Assembly: GCF_020184175.1 (NCBI RefSeq)
Contig: NC_065530.1
Coordinates: forward strand, 47,407,260-47,471,259
Length of the DNA stretch: 64,000 nucleotides
Direction: 5' to 3'
Origin: Aphis gossypii
Taxonomy: Eukaryota > Arthropoda > Insecta > Hemiptera > Aphididae
In this document: one piece after another, positions 13,220 to 25,608 of the stretch
How the letters are laid out: every line of letters begins with the position of its first letter
Numbering within the stretch: the stretch's first letter is position 1
The notes under the pieces: model-generated
The model's input: only the letters and a program-made list of their open reading frames with translations
Databases searched by the model: none
What the model was told of the DNA's origin: nothing
Program-made: the position numbers and the translations under genes

Positions 13220-15291
13220 TTAAAGTTCTCCACAATTAGCTACAACAACTTTCTTTTTGGTCTCTCCTGTATCAGTTCCATAGCTCTCTAATTTTTTTAC
13301 AACATCCATACCCTCGGTAACAGATCCAAAAACAACATGTTTACCATCTAACCATGTAGTCTTGACTGTAGTGATGAAAAACTGACTACCATTAGTATTT
13401 GGACCAGCATTAGCCATCGATAAAATACCTACAAAACAATGATAAATTAGTTAATTTACATAATATAATAAATAATCAATATAAATTCATACCTGGTCCA
13501 GTATGTTTAAGGGTAAAGTTTTCATCACCAAACTTGGCACCGTAAATGGATTTGCCTCCAGTGCCATTATGATTAGTAAAGTCACCACCTTGGCACATGA
13601 AGTTGGGGATGACACGGTGGAAAACGCTACCTTTATTACCATAACCTTTTTCACCAGTGCACAAAGCACGGAAATTCTCAGCAGTTTTTGGCACAACGTC
13701 TTTTCGTAACTATAGTAAAAAAATGTATTAAATAAGAGTTAGATTAAAATATTAGATTTAAAGCTTATTCAATTGTAATGACAAAAACTAATATAATAAA
13801 CATAGATTTTAGTAGATTCAAAGTTAAAATATGATAATTTTTTTTTTTTAAAGGTAATAATAATAATAACAACAAAACAAAATAAGAATTACCACTGGGG
13901 TCTTTGTCTATCGAACAATTAATTGTTAGATATAACCTAATATATTCACTTATCAAACATTAATTATTTTTAAAACTAAATTACCCTTAGTTTATTAACT
14001 TTTAATTAGGTTAATATAGGTAAATCATGGATAAAAATTAAAATATTGAAAAAAGCCAACACATTAGTACATAATATAATACCTATTCGACCATAAGTCA
14101 ACTCTCATATGAAAATTAACAATAATCAATTGGGTTTACAGAACATAAATTCGCAATGTCGTCTGTTTCTAAGATGGAGAAAATAGATAATATGATTAGT
14201 GTCTTCTTAATATTGATAAATTTTATAAGTTATTATAGGTATTTGAAAAAAACCATCGACTGTTTCTTAACCAGTATAACATCTCAAAAAAAAAAAAAAT
14301 CAATATTTAACTTTGTAATATTTTGATTTGGTATTTTCATGTGCTCCTCAGAATTAATGTAATTGTAAGGCCAAAGAATATATATAATTATTTAATTTAT
14401 TTTGTAGTATGACAAAAAATGACCTTCTAAGTTAGTGCTAACATGACTCACATTAAGTAATGGAAAAAAGAGGGGGAATTTTTTTTTATTTTTGTCTTGT
14501 TGTAGGTACCTAGTGCTTGTACCTCATAACTCATAAGGTATTAATGTGAACAGCGGGTTACAATAGAATACGATTATGATATAATACGTGTAAAGAGCAG
14601 GTGAGGAATCAGTCAACACATTAGTATTGATTTTAACTTAATATGTGTGCTGGAGCTGAGATACTGGACAAAAAGCTAAAACTACAAAAGTCAAACAAAA
14701 ATTTTCTTTTTAAACTGCCTCTCACATTAACGAATCATTGAAAATTTTCGTAGCAACGACAAATAATGTCAACAAATTAATGGACTTAGGCATGGGCATA
14801 GCGGATCCAAGGGATGGCGCCCTATCACAAATGAAATAAAACTTAAGATATTATGATATAAATATAAATCATCTATATTTGGGTATATTATTTTTTATTA
14901 TATGCGCTTTCCCGCTTGGAACATTTGCTTGATCCCAACCTGAACTTAGGGACATTCATTTCAAGCGTTGCGACCACACCTATCTTTGAAAAACATTTGC
15001 AAGTCGTAGGTAGGTAAAACAATTTTTTATAAAATTAATTGGTTTAATTTTTATAATATATAGGTAGATACGTTATAGCAACGTTTGTTGAACAGTAAAG
15101 GCGATTTATGACTAACTCCTCGCTCAAAATGCCCGAAGTATAGGCCTAAATACTTTGCCCGTCCGTTGATAATATTATTGTTAATGTTGTCGTGTGACGT
15201 GTACTAGTGCGGACAAACTTACTTCGATGACGATTCTGCCGGCCGGTTGTCCGTCGACGGTCATGTCGAAAAATACTTTCGGGTTGGCCAT
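13220..15291 (-). CDS. cyclophilin A-type peptidyl-prolyl isomerase
   Basis: A second cyclophilin in tandem with the one at 8.5-10.3 kb, same strand. Exons in transcript order: 15291-15223, 13709-13493, 13428-13220; the frame closes at 164 residues. It starts MANPKVFFDM, the usual cytosolic form, with no upstream in-frame extension of presequence type. Catalytic landmarks are present: FHRVIPNFMCQGGDF, WLDGKH, ending ANCGEL. Both introns interrupt the same codons as in the neighbour (after VIE/TIE and inside the GPG-I junction), so the pair arose by gene duplication, not retroposition. Intron 1 is long (13710-15222); intron 2 is 64 bp. Protein identity between the two copies is high in exons 2 and 3. 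Confidence 0.95.
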
Positions 15292-16263
15292 TGCGTGGAC
15301 GGTCTGTACTAGAGGTATAGTCGAGATAATAACCGAAAGTGTTGACGAGAATTTGACACGACAACAGACTTAATGATCGTTGTACGTAAGACTAGTCGGC
15401 AAACACAAGTCTATGATGCGGGAAGCGGGACGATCGGAAATTAAGACCGGCGCGGCAGCTTGAAAATCGTTAACAGACTATCGATACGTCCGACTGTTCG
15501 ATAGTTGCGATTTCCTACGCATTCTACGGTGAATTATATACGTTATGGTATGGTGTACTCGTACAACTCGACGTGGCGGTAATCAACAATCGTTTATTTT
15601 TATCGATTTTGTTGGCGGTCAATATGGCGTCGGTCGTCGGTTTCCAGGCGGTGTGAAGGCGGGGTGGTTTTAAAATCGATGAGCCGTTGCGTCGTCGCAG
15701 AACGGTTGAAAATTTGAAAATATGCTCAAGTGGGAATTGCAGCTGGCACGTACTCAAAAGTAGAATATTTTGTATTCTCCCTGTTATTGGTGTAAGCCGA
15801 ATAAAAATTTAAAACGCTATGGAAATTCTATCTAGCCGTGCATATTATTCTTCTTTTAATAAAATGGGTTGTAATTTTAAATTTATGATAGGTACCTACA
15901 TGCAAAAATATTGTCCTGTATTTCATTTTCATTTGATCTAGTCATTTAAATAGAAAAACTTATTTTTTTAGCCTTATAGTCATGACAAAATAGATCTATT
16001 TTATCATATGTATAGCATTTTTTACAACACTGATGATATATGTATGTAATATGTATACATATATATATATATTATGTGACATATCATGTCATGTGTGTAC
16101 ATAGTATAGAAGCTTTTTGAGTAAACTAAGCAACTTACGATTAGTATTAGTATTGACGTATTTGTAATCAAACTTGAAACTAACTACGACGGCGTCACGA
16201 CGATAAAATATCGTAATTTAATCATAAATCATTAAAATTTAATTAAATTGGGTATTCTTGTCG

Positions 16264-16353
16264 TATGCGGTCTACCGCACACTTGTCGTCTACCACACGT
16301 TTCTCACGTCATAATTATTATGCGGTCTATCGTAAACCTGTCATCTGCCACAC
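16264..16353. repeat. diverged 35-bp direct repeat
   Basis: A 35-base unit starting TATGCGGTCTACCG (16264-16298) recurs at 16319-16353 starting TATGCGGTCTATCG; both end in TACCACAC or TGCCACAC. About 80 percent of positions agree by eye. Only two copies. Confidence 0.6.
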
Positions 16354-16502
16354 AGTAGCGTAACTGAGGGCCCGCAGTCCTGCATTGCGGGGCTTACGGT
16401 TATTTGGGGCCTTTGGTTATGGGGTTATACTTGGTATGACAATATTTTAGCAGCCAAGTGTTTATTTTTGCGGGGGAAGCAAATTTTTTTGTTACGCCAC
16501 CG
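16353..16502. mobile_element. 150-bp hAT MITE, GTAACTGAGGGCCC family
   Basis: The left end is CAGTAGCGTAACTGAGGGCC and the right end is GTTACGCCACCG (inward CGGTGGCGTAAC). Flanking octamers ctgccaca and cttctaca agree at six of eight. A second copy in the opposite orientation lies at 41350-41520. Confidence 0.72.
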
Positions 16503-17813
16503 CTTCTACATAATATTATAATATGGTCATTCCCAATGATTCGACGTTGATTAGGTTTTATCTCAACTATGAAACTTCTATAATATTAATATAATACTAT
16601 TAATAATATAATAATATAACCTAGGTCTAAGTATTGATTTTATAATATAGTATAAAATCAATGGTCTAACGCATGAGATAAACAGTTACAGTTTAGTTTG
16701 TGATGTAATACATGATACATTTTTCTGCACTCAACTAAAGGGTACTTACATAAAACCGTCAACCATTCCTAATTATTAGTCAATTCCACCAGTGGTGCAT
16801 TCATAAAACGGGTTTAAGTGGGGGAGGGGCTTAAAACTTTGAATAGTTATAAAAAATTCATGGTACATCACCATCATTGCTGCTCTCATTTTTGTTGGAA
16901 CAAGGGTTAAAAAACAATAAAGACAACACATTTGAATGTTTTTTAAAATATGTTAAATTATACCTTAATTTAAATAATAAAAATAATAGTCACTTTTAAT
17001 TTTCAATACATTTTATATTTTTATAATCTGAATAAGAGTTTCATAAAGTACAAGTGTTAGCCGCCCACTAATAAAAAAAAAATGATTGTGGCAGTTCAAG
17101 TTGGTGCAAAAAAAAAGATGTTTCTTATATTTTTGTATCCCGATTACTACGCTTTCAACTGTACTTAAAAAAAAGGACCATCTTCCTATATTGACACTTG
17201 ATAGTGTCAATTGAAAAATCAATACTCATAGAATTGGATAACAATATCATTATCAACAAATTGGGTAGTACAAGTACCTAACCTATTAAGCAAATTATCA
17301 TTGTAATTGTATCAGTCAGGATACGTTATTTTATGCCTATAGATTGTAATAGATATTTTATAATATATGTGATGTGTATTGAAAAATAAGTATAACTTTG
17401 ACCAACTGTATTAATAATAGAAAAAGTAATCACAAATAATTAAATAAATGACTATGAAATATTACTAGAAATAAAAGCTAGCAGTGTAACTTCATCATTG
17501 AATTAAAATTAACATGTTTAATAAGTCTATATTCTATTATAGAAACCTTCTCAATGATAAGCATACATGTAAATTGTAAATATACTGCAGGTCAGTAGAG
17601 CAACTTGCTGTTTTTTTCCTTTAATTAAAAAATGTTTAAAATAAAGTGTTATAATGATTTTATTATAAGTAATATCATTAAATAAGGTTTTTCTGTTAGC
17701 CAGGTGAGTAAACAAATATATTATTAAAAATTATAGTGTTACAAAATAAAAAAGTAACAGTGGAGTTAATTTAATAAATTAGAATTTAAAAAAAAAACCA
17801 AATTTAAATTATA

Positions 17814-19798
17814 TTAGTCTTTAGAACCGCCTGGTTGATTTTCTTTGTCGCCGCCAACATCCCTTTTGCGTTGCACCATTTCACGTAAATTATTCTCACT
17901 TTCTTTCAAATTTCCTTCCAAATATTGTTTAGTATTCTACAATAAAATAAATCAATGAGTATTTTATGTTTAATATTTTTGATTTGAAATATTCTTACTT
18001 CTAAGACAGTTATTTTTTGTTCTGTATCACTGTTAACTTTATCTAAGTTTTTAAATACATCGTCTCTTGGTGTTAAAACAAATGCACGACCTAAAGCTTC
18101 ATATGTCTTCACATCTTTTGGTATTTTCTAAAAATAATAGACATATATATTAAAAAAAAAAATTTTAAGCAATTTTTAAAACCATTAGAATCTTAATAAC
18201 TATTGACGTTTAAGGAAACATTTAAGCAGGGTAGGGTACTAAAGTATCCCAAAATAATAGTCCACTATTCTACACATTTATAAATTATAACTAATGAACT
18301 ACTTGTTCAAAATTGAAATTTGTAAACACAAGATTACAAATTTTCAATTAGGAGTATGAAATCAAAAATTTAGTTATCAATCAGATAAGTGGAAAACTTG
18401 AAATTATAAAAATAAAAAATAAAAAATGTAAAAATTAAAAAAAGTTATACTTCTTGAGATAATGAGTGTAAACTGTTACAATAATAATCCTATTTTTGTA
18501 TACATGGGTATAAATAATATAAATACAATATGAATGTTAGATATTTATAAACTTCAATACCTCTAGTTCTTGCTTAGTAAGAATATTATGTTGCTTTGTA
18601 CGACGAAGTGTATCGATTTGCAAATCAGCCAATTTTATTTTTTGAGATGCATATAATAATTTTTCATGAAGTTCTTTGAATGCCTGAAACAATCACATAA
18701 TTTACAATAATTCAACATTAGCTTAATACAGTAATATAATCATAATTGTATACTATTAATCAATGTATTCAACAAAATTATAGTTTATACATTTTTCTGT
18801 TTAAACTTCTAATTTTAAATTAGAAATATTGATTCTAATAGAATAGCCATTTTTATTAATTCATGATTATAATAATATGCATAATTCATTTTAGTTTATA
18901 ATTTTATTTTATTTTTTAGAATTATGCCAAGATACATAATACTATATATAATATAAATAAGTAAATTATAAACTTATGACACTATGTTGAGATTAACATG
19001 ATTTTGTAAATAAATCTAGAAGAGAAGTGTTCGATCACTTAGGTATAATAAAATTTATTTAAAAGACAACATCACACAACTTTTAAGTTTTAAGAAATAG
19101 CTGACATAGTATGATAGTGATTAGATGTTTAACTATGCATTATACAATCATGTAATGACAATGTACTAAAAAGGATTAGATGAGTTACTTAAGCTAGGAT
19201 CATACTATGCATTTTATCTGTTGGCAATAATATACAACAGATCGATAAACAACCGTAACATCTATGATTAACAAATAAAACGTGTTATCGGGGCCAGACT
19301 AGATTGATTTGTGGAACTATACAAAACCGTTGGTTCCCCATATCGGTCGAACCAATAAAACGCATAGTGTGATCTGGACCTTATATATGATAATCACTCA
19401 TAAATATTAAATGTTTTGGTAGATATAAATTAACAGAATGTAATATTTAAATTTTAAACCAATATTTCTTAAATGTAATTATATGATAAAAATAATTCAC
19501 AAAAACAAATAAAATTGTTTTAATATCTATAAACAACAAAATTGATGAATTTGTATTTTGTTGTATACTATTTATTTAACAATAGGTAGATAAAAACATT
19601 GGAACTTGGCATTTATTTTATCAGAAGTGTTGAATCATAGGTACACAACTTTTTTATTTATAAAAAGAACACTTATTATTAATTTAGGTCTATTTGATGA
19701 TTTATTTGACATGCACACTATAAGAAATTTAAGTATTAAGTAATAACAAAATAACAAATGGTTATACTTACATTTTTCAAGTCCATATCTACAGCCAT
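17814..19798 (-). CDS. PFDN1: prefoldin subunit 1
   Basis: Beta-type subunit of the hexameric prefoldin chaperone that captures nascent actin and tubulin and passes them to CCT. Exons in transcript order: 19798-19772 (nine codons), 18683-18561, 18127-17999, 17936-17814; all phase-0 GT-AG junctions, 133 residues. The sequence follows the family: MAVDMDLKNAFKELHEK, then LADLQIDTLRRTKQHN in the first coiled-coil helix, the beta-hairpin stretch YEALGRAFVL, a second helix with QYLEGNLKESENNLREM, and a charged tail. Human PFDN1 has 122 residues, so the tail is about ten longer. The first intron (18684-19771) is over 1 kb. It is divergent from the THAP gene, with about 590 bp between the two start codons. 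Confidence 0.94.
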
Positions 19799-20391
19799 GT
19801 TTATTATTTATATTTTTAATAAAAAATATTCAGAAGTAAATGCAATACTATTATTATAAATTTTAACAAAAAGAATTAATTTAGGATTTAGGAATTAACT
19901 GACATGAAAATAGAATTAAAAAATACTAAATAGAATTAATAACTTACTATAATAAAATAAGAACCCAACAATATACTCACGTGACGAATTATGATAATGA
20001 TAAAACTCAAGACCCATAGAAAAGAGATTAAAGACCTTATATAGCACGGGCTAACATAAAAACAGAATATAGATGAAATATTATCTTAGTTTGTATTTTA
20101 GTGATAGTGTGGTGATAGTATCTATTCTGTGATAGCGATTCGTATTTATTTTGTTTTTTTAAATTTTTTTTGTTCTTCTTGTGAACAGAATAAAAATTAG
20201 AATTAGTATCTTAAAATGTATCTATTTTATTTATTATATAGTATATATAGTATGATAAATTAAATTAAATTGATCTAGGAACAAAAAAAAAAGTAAAATC
20301 ATTTTCATTATCCTTCTTTTATTTGCAAACGTAACAATTTCATTTTAATTTAATATTATTTGCTTTTACGAATTTGTAATTGCTCATTAAA
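19799..20391. promoter_or_regulatory. divergent intergenic region between PFDN1 and the THAP gene
   Basis: This 593-bp AT-rich spacer must hold the 5' leaders and promoters of both genes. No TATA box or known site stands out. The assignment as a shared promoter rests on gene geometry only. Confidence 0.4.
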
Positions 20392-21909
20392 ATGGTTAAT
20401 ATTTGCTGTATTGTTGATTGTGAAAATCACAAGTCTAGTAAAGGCAAGAAATTTTCCCTGTTTCAATTTCCAAAATGTAATAACCTCCGGGATGAATGGA
20501 TAGAAATTGTTTCAAAAATTAATGGTAAAACAACAAAGCCGACACATGTATGTGAAAAACATTTTGATCCTATGTATATAAATCATTCATATTCATGGTG
20601 GAATGAGTTGAATGAGGATGAAGTATGTATCTAACTTTAATTAAATATATATGATTAACTAATAATATATTATAATTCTATGATATTCAATGGTACTTCT
20701 AAACTATAAAAAGAATTTGAAAATACCACAGCGAATAAAACCGAATTTAAAAGAAAATGCAATTCCATCAATTTTTAAAAATTTCAACCAAAACAAAACT
20801 GGCGAAACCAATCAATATGAAATTGTTCCTAAAACTTTCACAGGGGTATTATATTGAAATTAGCATTATTTTACATACTACATTAATTATTTATTTAAAA
20901 CTTAATAGGTTTTAAAAAGTGAACAGACTAATGGACTGACCCTATTTCAACCAACACAAGGCAATATGTGTCGAAGAGAGCTTTCTGTGTCTGAAGGAAA
21001 TAACTTAACACCAAAAATTAAAAATATTGATGAAGTATTAATGAACTCTGAGGTAACAAAAAAAAAAAAAAATATTATAATAACATTTATTTATTCTTTC
21101 TAACAAGTAACAACAATATTAGTATAATAACATAATATATTATAGCTGATGAATTCAATATTAATTATTATTAATCATACAATAATATTTGAAGTAATAA
21201 TAAGTATAACAAATATATACAATTAATACCAACCTAATCTCATTTATATATTTTTTAGAATAAGATGGTTGATTCGTTTATGGCATTAAGACATAATCTT
21301 GAATACATAAATATACCACCAGGCTGGAACTATTTTTGTGATGAAGCTGGCATAAGTTTTTGTTTTTTGAAATATGACAATACCAGAGACACCAAAGTAG
21401 TGATCGAAAAACAAATAGTTTTCACTCCAGATTTAAATATTAATTATTTTACCAATAATAAATTATTAGCTAAAGATAAATTTTTATTTAATTTAGCTTA
21501 TCCATTTCAAATAAAAGATATAGAAAAAGTACTAAACATATTTTCCTTGAAAGTTATTTGCACAGGTGGACCAAGCAAAATAAATTTTCCAGGTATATTC
21601 AATAGTTCTATTTTTCACTTAGTAATGATTTTTAAATTATGTTAATTATCATTTATAGGTATCTATCATGAAAATGGTCAAACAAATTCAAACCAAATTT
21701 GGCATCATTTGCAATGTTCTACATTAATAGAACCTGGTAGAAAAAGATGTATTTTATGTGAAAAGTTGTTATATTCATTTAGATCTAAGAAATATAGATT
21801 GAACTTAAACCAGAACCATACAAAAACACTAACTCCAATTAGAAAGAAATTGTGTAGTAGTATTTTAAAGGCAAAAAATAAAAAAAATAAAATACAAGGT
21901 AACATTTAA
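20392..21909 (+). CDS. THAP-domain protein, P-element-like N-terminal part
   Basis: Starts with a C2CH THAP zinc finger (MVNICCIVDC, later a W, CEKHF and a LKPN/AIPSIF end), a DNA-binding domain shared by P-element transposases and THAP proteins. Proposed exons: 20392-20622, 20714 (or 20732)-20845, 20909-21052, 21259-21592 and 21659-21909, with all frames compatible; 363 (or 357) residues. The later part has PPGWNYFCDE and a WHHLQC...RCILCEKL block of cysteines and histidine, resembling the region after the THAP domain in P-element-like proteins. No RNase-H-like catalytic core is seen, so this is either a truncated or host-adopted gene. The frame stops at 21909, only 130 bp before a duplicated CNPPD1 fragment. 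The ATG at 20392 is preferred because it places the first Cys as in other THAP domains. The exon 2 acceptor is ambiguous. Confidence 0.7.
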
Positions 21910-22040
21910 TATTTTTGGATAATTTGATAACTTATGGGAGTTATAGACTTATTTGAATAAAATATTTAAACAAATTAATTATATTTTGTAATAATTGGGA
22001 TTTCAGAAAAAACAATAAATTAAATTTTTTTGTGAATGAA

Positions 22041-22979
22041 GAGGTTGGCAGTTATAGTTTAATTCGATAATCGGTCATATATAGTGGTGTTTTAATTAAA
22101 ATTTATCATCAAACCGTTTTTGGAAGACATAACGAGACCATGACATCGCCTAAATACTGTTTGAAAACTTGCAATAGAACTTCCAAATGTCAAGGCAAGT
22201 GCTTATTTGTCCTGACAGATAAATATTATAGTAACTATGTTTTATGTCTTACAATTCTTCTTAAAGTTTCAGAATTCCACAACGAACAGGACCATGATTT
22301 ATTTCTGTTAAAGTTAACTTCAATACTTAATTGCGACAGTTTCAATAGATTCCAGCTTAACGCCACTTTAGAACGTCTTCCATTATCTAGTATGATATAA
22401 ATTATTTGATCATTCTATTTTATTGTACTAAAGACAATTTATCTCTTACATGCAGGCTTGCCATTCGTCCCGGTTTTAATAGCATGTCCCGGTGTCCCGG
22501 CCGGTCATTAACTTTGTCACAGTTAATGGAAGCCGAGCAAAAATAACTTAAATATTGTATTATTTAATAACAAAAAATAAAATAATATTGAACATGTATG
22601 TAAAATGAATTTTAGTCTAACTTGTAAATAATTTTATGAAAAAATTAAAATTAATATAGTTCTATTGAAAAAGATCCATTCAACAAAAAAAATATAATTA
22701 ACTTATAATTAATAAATGCAAATAAAATAATTTTAGTTTATGTAAAAAAAATGTATTGGTTTATGTATTTTATTTTATTTCATAGAATGTAGTAAAATGT
22801 ACATCTTAACAATATTCAATTGTTTTAGTTTTTACCTTGTTTATTCACAGAATTAGTTCAGGAACTTAAATAGGGAAATCAATATCAAAATTTAAAGATT
22901 TTGATTAATACACTGATGGTGAAGATGAATCACCATAGTTTATACCTATGACGTGTTCATTTGTATTGGCCATAATGTA
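22041..22979 (+). pseudogene. truncated genomic copy of CNPPD1
   Basis: Closely resembles the promoter, exons 1-2, introns and part of exon 3 of the intact gene at 27.0 kb (parent stretch 26928-27721). Similarity begins at GAGGTTGGCAGTTATAG in both and ends at ATAATGTA within exon 3. Introns are retained, so this is a DNA-level duplication and not a processed copy. Exon 1 (ATG at 22140) and exon 2 still read open, giving an 86-codon through-reading frame. The exon 3 equivalent (about 22852 on) has several stops (for example CTTAAATAG and GATTAATAC). Intron 2 is longer than in the parent and holds unrelated sequence, including a GC-rich patch near 22455-22500. The first intron begins with GC (AAGGCAAGT), as in the parent. 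Confidence 0.85.
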
Positions 22980-24126
22980 ACAGTGATAGGACATTAAATA
23001 TGAACTAATTTTTTTTTTGTAGTTATATTTTATATAATGTAACCTAAAACTGGTTCATAATATTATCAAGAATACTACTTTAGGTAATGCTGGCTATTTA
23101 ACAGACATGTACATTTCAAAAAATGCTACATTTTCACCACTTATTTGAGTAAAATCATCATCTTCATTATAATAAAATACCAGTGTATGTGACTATGTGA
23201 GTCATTCCATTTGCGTTTTAAAGAAAATGTATTTATCAATTGTAAAATGGTTATAAATCATCGATATCATTCAATTTAATTCTGTGCCAAATAATTTCCA
23301 ACGTTTAATTTTTCAATTTTAAATGAAAGTTAGGTACCTACAGTACCGTATCCTGAAGTCACCCAAGGGGGTGATTTTCATAGATGAAATATCGGCTTTC
23401 AGTGAATTCCAGCTCAATATTATAATTTATAATATAAAAATTTAAAAACACAGCCCAAGGAGGGGCGATTGTCCTAGTACCTACTTATTATAATATTATT
23501 CCCTATTATGTTTTAAAAGTCCAATAAATAATTTTTAACAAACCATTTTAGTTAAAACAGTATGTAAAATCGTATGTATATATTTTTGATTTGTAAGGTT
23601 CGTCTTGTCAGCCGTCAGTCCGGTTGTATTAGGTACTGTATTTAATTTTTTTTATAAAACATTAAGTATTATATACAAAAAAAAGTAGTGCCGAATCTGT
23701 TACGATTGAAGCATAGTATGGGTTATGGTGAAAAAACGGGGTTAACACGTTGGTGATAGCTGCATCGAGTTATACGACATCGTGTCAAGTCAGTGCTTTT
23801 GGTGTTTTGTCGGGATTTCGGGAATCGTCTTTTCAACTGCTACGTCGATGTCATAATTAAATATTTAGTATAAATCTCGAATTAAAATAGATACTATCTT
23901 AATAATTCGTGGTATACCTAATGATGTAAATACACACAATGGGGGAAATGCGGCTACAGTGGTGACCATCATATATTATCTAAAACGGTACTCAACGCTT
24001 CAAACATCCCTTTCATGGATAATTAAATGTATTCACACGTACTTAGACTTTGTACTTAGTATGTGTGAAGTGGATACATTTTAAAATCCAAGTACCTAGC
24101 CAATTCTAAAAAAATCAAAAGCCACA
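22980..24126. other. intergenic, nothing recognised
   Basis: AT-rich with a few GC-richer spots (23350-23470, 23740-23830). No supported frame, RNA or element ends were found. Confidence 0.5.
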
Positions 24127-24230
24127 TTAAAATAAACTTTAAATATTGGTAGGGGTACTGTTTGTCTTTACTATATGGGTTTTTTTTTAAGGAGCACCTG
24201 TACTATTTTTTGAGATATTCGCTACTGTCC
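24127..24230. repeat. copy A of a 100-bp repeat found upstream of CNPPD1
   Basis: Shares AAACTTTAAATATTG, then a GGGGTA/CTGT.TGTCT stretch and TTTTTTGAGATA.[CT]CGCTACTGT with 26411-26507, same orientation. Copy A is followed by 57 bases absent from copy B before a shared GCCTACAA. It could be a duplicated upstream piece of CNPPD1 or an independent repeat family. Confidence 0.65.
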
Positions 24231-25608
24231 ATCACGATCGTCGCGTGCCCGCGACCCTATATTTTATGCAACACTGCACTTTGCCTACAACGAAACCGGC
24301 TGCAGCAAATGTGAATATAGATAACCAGTGACCATAATAGTTTAATTCTCACGAATCCATCGGTTCTCGTTATCCTCCTTTTTTATTATCTGTCTATCCT
24401 GCGACAGTTATTTTTAAGCATTACCTAAGTTTTAATTATAGTGAAATATTACTCATTATTATTATAACTAATTGTGTTGTTTAATTATCTTGTATCGATT
24501 CACGTTATAGTCCTCATTCAATAATATTATTGATGACAGGTGATTCAGGACTGCTAAATTTCCACACCACCCTAGGGGTATTAGCATTGGCGCGTTTTTT
24601 TTATAGTGGTATCGCCAGGAGCCATATTCCACTCATACTTACCTTGTCTTCGTCCTGCGGCGCTGGGACTTGTCGCTGGTCAGATCGTCGTAGTAACTCT
24701 TCCAAAGTCGGCTTCACTGCAGAGATGTCGGACGTATCGCGGATGCCTGTTTCACAGGGACTGCGGCACCGTTCGACGGCACGTCGAGGGTGTTCGTCGG
24801 ACCACGGACCGTCTGGCCAGGATCGATACCGATAGTCGATTACTAACCCTGAGAGGTGCTCGCCGAGGGTATGCCGTCAGTTTGACTTCGGTGTTCGGAA
24901 TTCGTTCTGCTCGTCGGTTTCTTCACTTCGATCCTTCTTGCAGGCTGTTTTTTTCTTCTAGATGTTGAAGGCTTGAGTGTTCGAACAAGACTGATCAGTT
25001 TTAGAAAACGGACCGGTACTTATACCCAATACAGTGTTGATAAATGCTGTTTATCGTTTCGTAGTTACTCGATTTTGTGGCCAGATTAAAAAAAAAAACA
25101 TGTGTTAACGATTGTTATTAATAATTTACTTTCGTGGTGAAGAATCATATTATTATATTATTAATAAAGAATTATTATTATCTATGGCAACGACGACGCT
25201 AGAAACGGATACCGTGATTTTAGATTTAAATGATTCTGAATTTAATATAAATTTCCATTAAAAAGTTCACTCATTTTCATTTATAACTATTACTTTCTAA
25301 ACGTACCATTTTGATGATTTGTACAAAAGCACATTTTACACACTATTTCTGTTGTTAGAGAATTTACTATGAGTTAATTGATGTATTGGAAAATTACTTA
25401 TGTCATTTAACAAATTTGTCTGTAATTTACACAGTTTAAATGGGCAACTCCTGCTTCGATATACATCACAGTCATCACTCACCGTCGTGCAGTTTTTATT
25501 ATTATTTTTTTTTTATTGCTTTTATATCAAGCTTTTTTTTGCAATTAATTTAAGAATTTAGACACTATTTTCGATTCTAAATTAAATTTTTCTCCTCACA
25601 CAGAGAGG
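24231..25608 (-). other. GC-rich coding-like patch of unknown origin, then AT-rich DNA
   Basis: About 24610-24960 is far richer in GC than its surroundings. On the minus strand it reads in one frame as a basic, Ser/Thr/Pro-rich chain (…KKPTSRTNSEHRSQTDGIP…, …GQTVRGPTNTLDVPSNGAA…) interrupted by a TAG-TAA pair. In a second frame it ends in LEELLRRSDQRQVPAPQDEDK followed by a strong donor, GTAAGTATGAG, near 24640. This fits an old coding exon or pseudogene, but no family is recognised. Plus-strand open frames of 101 and 120 codons overlap it and have no support. 24970-25608 shows nothing. Confidence 0.3.

Larger units (their letters stand above)
15292..17813. other. intergenic: cyclophilin promoter, repeats, then AT-rich DNA
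   Basis: 15292-15760 is CpG-rich (for example GACGTGGCGG, GGCGTCGGTCGTCGG) and is the probable promoter region of the cyclophilin A gene. Then follow a short diverged direct repeat and a hAT MITE, listed separately. 16511-17813 holds no recognised gene. Confidence 0.55.

Noticed and set aside
22455..22500. GTCCCGG-rich segment in the pseudogene intron as a hAT element
   Set aside because: It starts like a hAT end (CAGGCTTGCCATTCGTCCCGG region), but no matching right end or target duplication was found.
24530..24968. Plus-strand open frames of 101 and 120 codons
   Set aside because: They overlap in different phases in a GC-rich patch and have no recognisable motifs. The minus strand reads more like protein and ends in a consensus splice donor.
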